Shown: positions 57,001 through 64,000 of the stretch, piece by piece
Numbering within the stretch: position 1 is the first letter of the stretch
Layout of the letters: every line of letters starts with the position of its first letter
Source of the DNA: Rugalucina vietnamica
Lineage: Eukaryota; Mollusca; Bivalvia; Lucinida; Lucinidae
DNA length: 64,000 bases
Direction: 5' to 3'
Assembly: GCA_964017185.1 (NCBI GenBank)
Contig: OZ024874.1
Location: forward strand, 20,692,457 to 20,756,456
Made by a program: the position numbers and the translations under genes
Notes under the pieces: generated by a model
Seen by the model: only the letters and a program-made list of their open reading frames with translations
Database searches by the model: none
What the model was told of the DNA's origin: nothing

Positions 57001-60000
57001 GGGTTTGGAAACTATTGCAGCGTGAGACCTGAAACTTTGCAGATGCAGACAGCTTATGAAGTCAATAAAGGTGTGTGAGTATTCAAGGTCAAGGTTATTT
57101 CATGATGACTTAATACTCCAAGATCAGGCTTCAGGTGAGTGTTCTCAGGACCAATGGTCCTCTGGTTGGATATTGGTATTTTAAAGAAAAGGGGTTATCA
57201 AATTGTTGAGAAAGGTAAAAGAGTGATCAAGAATGGCATTTTAAATGTTTAATGTTATAAATATTATTACTGAATGTTTTTACTAGTAATATGTATAAAA
57301 TACAGTTACTGCACAGCTGATCTGCGTCTTTGTTTTGTTTTCGGAGAGGCAAAACCCTGGTTTTCTCGCATTGTGGCTCAAATACCTGTTTGGGAACAAC
57401 TTCCACAGATCTGAATGATCAGTGGCAAGTTGTTACCAGATTGGTATTCGTATCAGATACTAAGGTTATATTGATTTCACATTGATTTGCATCGGTTGTT
57501 TTCAAGTAATGCTGGTTGTGTTTTGATAACGGGTGTGTTATTATGTAGAATGAGGTTAAATAAACTTAAATACACACACACACAAAAAAAAAAACTATTT
57601 CAAAAATGAGTACAGTCTGTAAATTCTACAATGTCAAGTTATCCCATTTTGTTGAGGTACAACATTTTGTATAAATTATCTAAAAATTGCTCTCCTGAAT
57701 CGTAAGAAAAATTGAGATACAAAATTGTGAGTCCCAAGCGATGATATGACAAATCACTTGATTCTTACTATGGTTCTGTATTATGTGAGCAGCGACATGA
57801 GGAAACCAGTCTTCGGGGTTTCTGACCAGTTATGACACAAACCAGCTTGTACAGTCTCAGAAGAAAGTTAGAATCTTGAAATTTTGTGTACAGGTAGAGG
57901 AGAAATTGTACTATTCGAGTAGCGAAAATAAAGGCGCTGATCTGCACAGCTGATCAGCATCTTTGTTTTTGCATAAGCAAAAACCCAGTTTTCTCATGAT
58001 GCGGCTCATGTTCTACTTAGCACACTTGCTCCTGTAAGCGCACTTGCTCATCGTTTTTTGTTGTTTTTTTTCAAAAATGTGCAAAAGTGCACACTGCTAG
58101 ACTGGCATATAGGTATTTTATGCAAATTTTATCCATAATACTGTATTATTAAACATCCTTAAATGATCAGACACTATTTTGCAACAATTGGATTACTTAT
58201 TAATAAGCTGTTTATGTTCTTAGTGTGTGCTTATTAAAAAGATCATTTGTTACCTTAACTTTAAGTTATTTTGAATAGATGAGCACACTGTTTACTAATC
58301 AGAAGGAATATGGTTTTGATGATCCAATTAAATTTCTTGCTTATATGGGTTGAGCATGAAAAGATTTGAAGCCTAAAGCCCAGATTTCATTATTCTTACA
58401 ACATTACAACCTCATTATAACACTATTGTTGGTGTCCAAGCCAATTTCTGTGTTAGATGTACAATCCATGTTATAACGAGAGTAAAGTGTATACACATAC
58501 AGCAAGAATAGTGTAAAATGGCCATCTGGGATCCAAAACTGTGATGTAACGAACTGTGTTGTTCAATCTTACAAGAAACTTTTTTATCAGAGCATTACTC
58601 TACACGATAACTAGTACAATACCTCTGCTCCTTAGAATTTCAGATTTTCCCTATATATCTTATACATCTCCATTCTTAGGATTTCAGATTTTCCCTATAT
58701 ATCTTATACGTCTTTCTACTTGGAAGGTACAATTTTCAGATTTTCCCTATATATCTTATACATCTCCATTCTTAGGATTTCAGATTTTCACTATATTTAT
58801 ACACTTCCCTGCTTAGAATTTCAGATTTTCACTATACAATCTATGTATATCTTATACATCTCCCTACTTGGAATTTCAGATTTTCCCTATATATCTTATA
58901 CATCTCCCTATCTTATACATCTCCCTACTTGGAATTTCAGATTTTCACTATATATCTTAAACACTGCGGGGCACTTCTAATGCAACACTTACATTATCCA
59001 TCATAACTAAAAAACTAAACCACCAGATTCATTGAAATTTTCTGCAAATATAAATCAATTATGCTTGCGTGTTGTCTGTAAATTTCATTGAAATTGATTG
59101 TCCACAACGTATAAAGTATTTAGTTTATCTAACAAGACTCAAAAAAAACCACACCATTGCAGAATTTAACAGTATCACAGCAGTGTCTCAGAAAAGTATC
59201 ATATCCAGCTCATATCCTATATCTCCAACCCCACCAGCTTGAAAATAAAAAATCATATGATGTGTTAAGCCCAAGAAATAGGGTTATTGGTCATCTCTGG
59301 GATGAGTTTAAAAAACAGGTGTGTGCGGAATCACTGTGTTGTTTCAAGAAATCTGCAGTAACTGAAGTACTGTAGATCCTTGTGGAGGAGTGGAGAAACA
59401 TCCCACAAGGATTCGTTATGAAATAAATAAATGTGTTTTGTCCATGAGGAGGAGGTGTCCCTGTGTCATCCAGGCCCATTCTGGACACACAGGATATTAA
59501 CTGACTATGATAAACTTCACTGCTGTGATATCCGAATAACTTGCATTTAGTTATCAGTTCAACCAGATATTATTGTGAATTATTGTTTTTCAGTCATATT
59601 ATATAAACATCAAATTTATTGCATTCTAGGCCATCGATTTTCATGAAAATTACAGAAAGGAAACATGAATAGATGAACTAAATTTGTTGAATATTTCACG
59701 ACAAATGCTTTATTGATTTTTGAGTTATGTCCCAAAAGGTAAGTGTTGCGTTAGAAGTGCCTCTCAGTGTACATCTCCCTTATGATTTAGAATTTCAGAT
59801 TTTTACTATATATCTTATACATCTCCCTACTTAGGCCACATTTAAAATTATTTCTGTTTGCCCTCTCCCTACCCTGTCTAGAAAAGTTGGGTAGGTAGGT
59901 ATGCTTTTTTTTTTTTTTTTTTAATGAACTACTGTATTCTGCATTATTTTTTGTCAAAGGAGTAAGCTACAGCTACAATTTTGTCAAAGCCACTCACAAT

Positions 60001-63000
60001 TACAGTTGCATTTTATGTTTCGTATTGCTTGAACATAAGAACAAAATATCCAATTGGTGAGGAGGGTCATGGTTTAAATGAAAACACATTTCTTGGGAAA
60101 ACAATTTATCTTCTGACAGAAACATTTAAAAAAAAAATCTGGTGAAAGGGCAATAAAATTTTTTTAGTAGGCCCCATTTTTGGTGAGTAGGTAGGGAGAG
60201 GGCAAACAAACAAATTTTTATTTTTGGCCTTAGAATTTCAGATCTCCCTACCATAATTTAAGAATTCCATTCTTTATTTAATCATTTTTCCCTATTTGGA
60301 AAAGGAAATCTCCCTATTTGGCTTCTCAGATGTATCACATGTATGGTCATGTATGGTTTACAGAGCTCTTGATATTTGTGTATCTGACCTGGTACTGAAC
60401 AGTGAACACAGAAGACTTTTTCTTATCTGATTATATTGTTATAGATGGCAGAACAGTTCAAAAGGAGAAGGAGGAAAAAATGGCACCAAGGAAACAAATC
60501 AAACAGCATGTAAACCTACTCGATCAAGAAGAAGCTGAAAAGATGAAACTTACTAGTGCAGAGTCAAAAGAAATAAATAAAAGTAAGCAATCCAATAATG
60601 GAAAGTCAAAACAAACTGGTAAAAGTAAAAAATCATGTAAGTCTTATCAGAATGAAGATTTTAGCAAAAGTAGAAAATGCTATGTGAAAATTCCTCCTAT
60701 GCCAGTATTTTCTGAAGTCACAGGTACGGCAACTGATTTAAGAAAAGGTAAAAAGAATGTGAGACAGAATAATCTAAGTAAAGCTGTTAGTGCAAGGAAA
60801 GAGTCTTCCACAAAAACTACTAAAACAAACAAGAGGAAACAAAATGACACGAACGGTCACCAAAAACCTGTTGAAAAATATTCACCAGTTCCAGAAGTTA
60901 GTGATTCTCATCCAAATAAGTTTCACAGTTCTGGCAGTACTCTTCGCGAGTTGCTTACTCTTACAAAGGCAAATGAACTAAAGAGAAATGGGACTGAATC
61001 ACAGAACAGGAAAACACTGAGCATAGAAAACACTGAGGAGATAATTAGATGTGCACCGGAAACACTAAGTCAGCTTGCGAAGTCTTTTGCAGAAACCAGT
61101 CAAAATTTTGCTGAAAATCATGCTCTTGGTGCACAGTCTGTTGTCATGGAATCAGCCAAGTTGCCAGGTACCAGCCCTTGTGATAAAGTCAGCTTGGCCA
61201 GGGGCGCCTCGACTCCAGCTGTGTCCAGATCATTAACAGCAATTTCACTAAATAACAGTTCAAAAGTATCAACCACTAGTGTGCCACCGACATTAACTAG
61301 TGTGCAGGGGTCAAACACTCAGTCATCAGCACAGCCTATGGAAGTAGAAGCCACCAGAGGCAAAGATCACCTGTCGGGTCAACACAATTTTAGCTTCAGC
61401 ACACCCTGGGTCCCACAGCAACTGACCAATGGTGTGGTGCCGATGTTGTCTCTAGGGCCTGGACTAAATATACCACTAACAATCAGGCCCCAATCTTCTC
61501 AGCTAGTATCAGGTTGGTAAAAAATGTTTGCATAATCATCTAGTTTTCTGCTGAGTGTGCCTCTTGCTTTTAGGCATATATTTTATAATTGTATTCTAAT
61601 ATACTTGAATAATATTTTAATAAGTATTTTATGTACACTGAAACAAAGTTATAAAGAGGCCACTTTTCAAACTCATTTTTTGTTTCTAAGCCAAGTTCAA
61701 AATTGCTTAATTTTTTGCCAAAAGACGTGTCTTTCAAGTAAGTAAAGTTCTAAAGTGTTAAGAAATAATTTTCTTTTAATAAAGGCGTTTTTGGAGTAAA
61801 AATGCAAAAATCAATGTTTTTAAATAAAAAATTGGATACAGCACACCATTTATTGAAATTAGGAACGGGTGTCATCAAAGGGGTCGTTACGGCTCGGAAA
61901 AACCTCAAACATTCGAATTTTCTCTACTGGTAGAATTTTTATGCATTTTTAAAAATCGCCAATTTTGAGATTTTTTGAAAAATTCATAAATGTGCCTCTT
62001 AAACATGTTGACCCCTGTTAAATTCACTTGATGAGGCCTGGAAATGAGAGATATAATTCGACTGAACTGTTTTTGACCATTTTCGAGGACCAACATGTCA
62101 AGGCTGCCGCACACTTCCGGTTTCAATGCCAATTTTTAACGAACAAAATAACAAAATTTATGGACGATTTTTTTAATTTTCAAAGTTTATCAGAGTCTAG
62201 TATTTGACCTAAATAATCGCTGAAAATTTCAATGCCGTGCTGCTGATAATAACGCAACTGGAGAAGAACAAAGTTGGTATGCAAATTGCATACAAAAGCT
62301 GAATTCCTGTTATTCAGGTTGTTGTCTTCTTGCATGTGCAAAACAGAAACGAAGATTCTTATTGCAGCAACACTTTTGACTTAATTTTATCTTGCATCAT
62401 GGCAGTCAGTAGCACTTTCAAATAAATTAAAATGTAAAAACACAACGTCATAATATGACATTTAATTTGATGTTAATAAAGTGTGACTTTTCGAAATAGG
62501 GTACCTTTACACATGCTTCGTCTGTGTGAGAAGTATCACGCATTTTGGAATGCAGAAACTCACAGAGCCACTGTTAGACATTGGTCTATTCATATGATCA
62601 TGAATTTTAATTGATCGTATTATACTTTCTGAACTAGAAGACAAAATATGAGGTGGCCTCTTATAACTTTGTTTCAGTGTACTTCACATTTGCCCAGGGA
62701 GATCAGATACCACATAATGCTTCACTGCTACTTGCTAAATATAATTCATGAATTCAAATTGTTTATTGCATAATGACCTTTAAACATCCTAGAAACTGGA
62801 GACTTTCTATGGAGACTTGTTGTCATTTTACACAATTTCAGCTTTGCTTTCACGTCTTCCTGCAATCCTACCCAAACCTAACCAGAGTACTCCTGTCCAT
62901 AACCCACTGCAAAATCAGCCTGCTTCTGAGAATCACCAAACTGACTCATCCCAAAGCCACTACCAATTTGTTTCCATTGCTACAACAGTGCATTCAAAGT

Positions 63001-63573
63001 CACACACATCTGTTCAGTATGTGTCTCTTGGAAAAACCATGAATACCAGGATTGAAGACCAACAAGCACACCCCATTTCCAGGGTAATGTCAGATCATCC
63101 AATTCTTCAGTTACAACTGAATCAGCCTGTTTCCATGGCAACACTGAACAAACCGATGCATGAGCCACCTGGGCAACAACCAGTGTTGACAATCTCGCCA
63201 GCTAAATCTAGTGGTGTGCCACCTCACCTGCAGTCTGTATCCATTGCAACTGTAAATCCTATCAACAATAGTCACCAGCCCATAGTTACCATGGCAACAA
63301 ACCAGCTGCCAGTTACCATGGCAAGAAGAAGTGAACCCAGCTTGACTATCCAGCAGCATCAGCAAGCAACTCCAACAACTGTACCACAGTCTGGCTCTTC
63401 CACTGACCACCCTGCACCAGCACATGACTCTTCCACTCACCTCCCTACACCAGCACAGTACATGAATGATACAATGCATCCTCCATCTAGCCAAAATAAC
63501 CAACAGGGAGACCCCACAGGAATGGAAATTCAGAGCTTGATGAATATTGTGTACGGTCATTTGATGGAAAGAG
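44971..63573 (+). CDS. Unidentified protein, 5' part of gene (three coding exons, continues past the window)
   Basis: Coding parts 44971-45076, 60445-61512 and 62842-63573 join in phase 1 at both junctions to about 635 residues. The gene leaves exon 3 in phase 1 at a GTAGGT donor. Residues 1-36 (MSDTLPVLSTDALTVAVTSL...) are hydrophobic to amphipathic. Residues 36-190 are rich in Lys, Ser and Asn with an NLS-like KTNKRK near 162-167 and an LxxLL motif (LRELL, about 202-206). The rest is rich in Ser, Thr, Gln and Pro, with repeated SIATV, VTMAT and VSMAT motifs in exon 3. No catalytic domain appears. This composition suits a nuclear regulatory protein, but that is inference and I do not recognise the family. 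The 15.4-kb first intron could hide a further phase-compatible exon. Confidence 0.65.
45077..46330. other. Start of the 15.4-kb intron 1
   Basis: AT-rich with no gene seen. A small imperfect hairpin (ATTTATCCTGCTCATAATG...CAGCAGGATAAAT) is at 45135-45215. The motif GTCTACGGACAAGACA first appears near 46151 and 46302. Confidence 0.4.
46816..47955 (+). mobile_element. Helitron-like element, family H, 1140 bp
   Basis: Begins TTATACCCCCGGC and ends with hairpin GTGCCTCTCAAGGCAC, TTTGT, CTAG. Left flank A, right flank T, no duplication. The complementary arm near 50165-50180 keeps the empty site GAAATTA|TATAATGC, so the borders are certain. It contains diverged ~210-bp units with GGGGTGGGGCTAGAGGTC. 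Non-autonomous, no Rep/helicase. Confidence 0.82.
47724..47761 (+). repeat. C-run and (CA)n microsatellite
   Basis: About 14 C followed by about 11 CA repeats, inside the Helitron-like element. Confidence 0.95.
48418..49945 (-). mobile_element. Repeat family R, copy 3, in the first intron of the plus-strand gene
   Basis: Starts TTTTTAGCTCACCTGAGCC with a hairpin and a GTCCGTCCGTCC run, has three subunits of about 453 bp (CCCATATATGG landmarks near 48648, 49102 and 49558), and ends with the GGACCATTGGTCC hairpin followed by TCTGG. It sits in the loop between the inverted arms at 46331-48096 and 50018-53234. Confidence 0.72.
50391..52952 (+). mobile_element. Helitron-like element, family H, 2.56 kb with 151-bp satellite and two heads
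   Basis: Begins TTATAGCCCCGCTTTG with hairpin to AAAGCGGGGCTATA, then CCTTCCGTGATTCCG runs. It ends GCGGGGCTATAGTCAGATCC with short hairpin CAGA/TCTG and CAATTCTAG. A precedes and T follows; the inverted arm shows the empty site ATACAAATA|TTGAAAAC, hence no duplication. Inside are about 16 units of 151 bp (TTACGGCCCTTGATTGACGT, TCGTTTCCGCTCAATATCTT, GATCTAGCTTGGGATTGTTG). A second head lies at 51492. Confidence 0.85.
51492..51600 (+). mobile_element. Second internal 5' head of family H
   Basis: TTATAGCCCCGCTTTGGAAA with the hairpin and TTCCGTAATTCCG run starts in the middle of the 151-bp array, again after an A. There is only one 3' end downstream (52952). Confidence 0.75.
53341..54980 (+). 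mobile_element. Helitron-like element, family H, 1.64 kb with 151-bp satellite
   Basis: Same head (TTATAGCCCCGCTTTGG) and tail (GACAATTCTAG) as 50391-52952, A before and T after, with about ten 151-bp units. Non-coding. Confidence 0.82.
55012..57167 (-). mobile_element. Repeat family R, copy 4, in the first intron of the plus-strand gene
   Basis: About 2.15 kb, the reverse of the copy at 1858-4007: TTTTTAGCTCACCTGAGC hairpin end, CCGTCCG run, four subunits spaced about 465 bp (landmarks near 55240, 55706, 56170, 56636), and GGACCAATGGTCC hairpin end. Confidence 0.75.
57303..57380 (+). repeat. MITE family M2, right-end fragment
   Basis: Only the segment from the central CACAGCTGATCTGCG to the terminal TTTTCTCGCATTGTGGCTC is present. 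Confidence 0.6.
57787..58007 (+). mobile_element. MITE family M2 copy 4
   Basis: 221 bp flanked by ATGT at 57783-57786 and 58008-58011, with the family's ends and central CTGATCTGCACAGCTGATCAG-type palindrome. Confidence 0.75.
58962..59769 (+). pseudogene. Tc1-like DNA transposon, internally deleted fossil
   Basis: 808 bp with 31-bp inverted ends (GGCACTTCTAATGCAACACT; GTGTTGCGTTAGAAGTGCC) beginning CACTG and ending CAGTG. TA follows on the right; the left flank has decayed to AA. It encodes the C-terminal part of a Tc1-type transposase: GHLWDEFKKQV, VEEWRNIPQGF and MRRRCPCVIQAHSGHTGY, matching the family's HLWDEL...EEWNNIPQ...MRRRC..VIQA.GGHT.Y. The catalytic DDE region is gone; a stop precedes VEEW and the last block lies in another frame. 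Confidence 0.85.
59834..60229. mobile_element. Harbinger-like MITE, 396 bp
   Basis: Starts GGCCACATTTAAAATTATTT and ends AAATTTTTATTTTTGGCC. The sub-terminal GTTTGCCCTCTCCCTACC / GGTAGGGAGAGGGCAAAC is exact. TTA flanks at 59831-59833 and 60230-60232. GG-starting ends and a 3-bp TWA duplication fit PIF/Harbinger. Confidence 0.72.
60445..61512 (+). CDS. Unidentified gene, second coding exon
   Basis: 1068 nt, acceptor ATTGTTATAG, donor GTTGGT (the alternative GTAAAA at 61517 would break the phase with the next exon). Encodes (D)GRTVQKEKEEKMAPRKQIK through IRPQSSQLVS. The Lys/Ser-rich first half and Ser/Thr-rich second half lack known domains. Confidence 0.72.
61636..62679. mobile_element. Tc1/mariner-type TIR element in intron 2 of the plus-strand gene
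   Basis: 1044 bp with ends CACTGAAACAAAGTTATAA then GAGGCCAC (left has one extra A) and the complement on the right, flanked by TA at 61634-61635 and 62680-62681. No transposase similarity seen; probably non-autonomous. Confidence 0.8.
62842..63573 (+). CDS. Unidentified gene, third coding exon
   Basis: 732 nt, acceptor CACAATTTCAG, donor GTAGGT. Encodes (A)LLSRLPAILPKPNQSTPV through MNIVYGHLMER. Gln/Pro/Thr-rich, with the similar short stretches QFVSIATTV, QPVSMATLN, QSVSIATVN, IVTMATNQ and PVTMARR about 20-50 residues apart, an irregular degenerate repeat. Confidence 0.7.
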
Positions 63574-64000
63574 GTAGGTTATTGCTTCAAATTTAAGTTA
63601 GAGGTGGCTTACTTGTAAAATTTTTAAGCTATTCTGCAAAAGTTTTATCCAATACTAAGATGGGTCACGGAATGATCTCCGCTGAGAATTCAGATTAATT
63701 TCATAATGTTGTTTACTATCACTTCAGTCATTTAATGATTTATCACAAATGGATATATCCCATCTAAAATATTACCTAATGTTTCAAAGCCTTCAGGGCC
63801 CAGTTGTTCAAAACTAACGACGTCGTTAGTTAACGATTGGTTAAAATTTCAAACATTAATATTACAAATACACTGTTATTTTTTGTTGAAAAAATGTGAG
63901 AATCCTTTGCACTGCAAAGGATTCTCACATTTTTTTCAACAAAAAATAACAGTGTATTAGGATTCTCACATTTTTTCCAACAAAAAATAACAGTGTATTT
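63574..64000. other. Right edge, start of intron 3
   Basis: Holds a perfect palindrome AACTAACGACGTCGTTAGTT (63812-63831) after GGGCCCAGTTGTTCAAA, a common MITE-type end, and the long inverted repeat listed next. No exon seen before the window ends. Confidence 0.5.
63867..63958. repeat. 45-bp near-perfect inverted repeat
   Basis: Arms AATACACTGTTATTTTTTGT ... GAATCCTTTGCA and complement, a one-base gap and a single centre base. A third copy of the arm (AGGATTCTCACATTTTTTCC onward) follows to the window end. Confidence 0.85.

Larger units (their letters stand above)
57168..58619. other. Intron 1 segment with M2 MITEs
   Basis: Apart from the M2 copies at 57303 and 57787, only AT-rich sequence and a CACACACACAC-A run near 57571-57592 are seen. 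Confidence 0.5.
58620..60330 (+). repeat. TTTCAGATTTTCCCTATATA minisatellite, interrupted by two elements
   Basis: Irregular 45-65-bp units (GAATTTCAGATTTTCCCTAT, ATATCTTATACATCTCCCTA) at 58620-58961, 59770-59833 and 60230-60320. The Tc1-like element (58962-59769) and the Harbinger-like MITE (59834-60229) sit inside what was one array. Confidence 0.8.

Noticed and set aside
63111-63560. 149-codon minus-strand frame
   Set aside because: Shadow of the Gln/Thr/Pro-rich third exon of the plus-strand gene, which has matching splice sites and phase.

Overview
The window looks like nuclear DNA of a bivalve mollusc or a close lophotrochozoan relative. It is AT-rich and intron-rich, contains no bacterial-style operons, and is crowded with short TIR elements, Helitron-like elements with internal minisatellites, a tRNA-derived SINE and a CR1-like LINE stub. 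The best-supported gene is a complete catalase on the minus strand whose catalytic residues fall at His72, Asn145 and Tyr355. From memory this is the numbering usual in bivalve catalases. The species assignment is inference.

Layout. (1) 825-20312, minus: the catalase gene, 12 coding exons joining in phase to 512 codons plus stop. Its introns carry many repeats: a 2.15-kb repeat made of 464-bp subunits, several MITE families, a 948-bp TIR element, and a 1.17-kb TIR element whose end lies 14 bp from the exon 2 splice donor. (2) 20313-29400: intergenic, with palindromes, a 5'-truncated CR1-like LINE, and two foldback-type elements (24307-25051 and 25166-27554), each with subrepeat-built inverted ends and a 9-bp target duplication. 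A 774-bp TIR element follows, whose empty site is preserved nearby in an inverted copy. (3) 30007-43942: a 13.9-kb island bounded by a 34-bp inverted repeat (33/34 identical) and TCA on both sides. It holds a SINE with a 19-bp target duplication and two long arrays of a ~190-bp satellite in opposite orientation (about 24 and 34 units) around a ~300-bp spacer. (4) 44971 to the right edge, plus: the 5' part of an unidentified protein gene, three coding exons joining in phase 1, with a 15.4-kb first intron. That intron contains a ~0.6-kb inverted repeat whose two arms were each hit by a different Helitron-like element, so each arm is the empty-site control for the other. It also contains two large 464-bp-subunit repeats, a Tc1-like transposon fossil and a Harbinger-like MITE.

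The two genes diverge (catalase minus, unknown gene plus) with about 24.7 kb between their start codons. Catalase is the peroxisomal H2O2-degrading enzyme; the other protein is low-complexity, basic at its N-terminal side and Ser/Thr/Gln/Pro-rich afterwards, possibly nuclear. Nothing in the sequence links the two in function. The most unusual material is structural: the inverted satellite arms, the family of subrepeat-TIR foldback elements, and the Helitron-like elements that use a TTATA(G/C)CCCC 5' end. No retroviral, LTR or Polinton remains were recognised.
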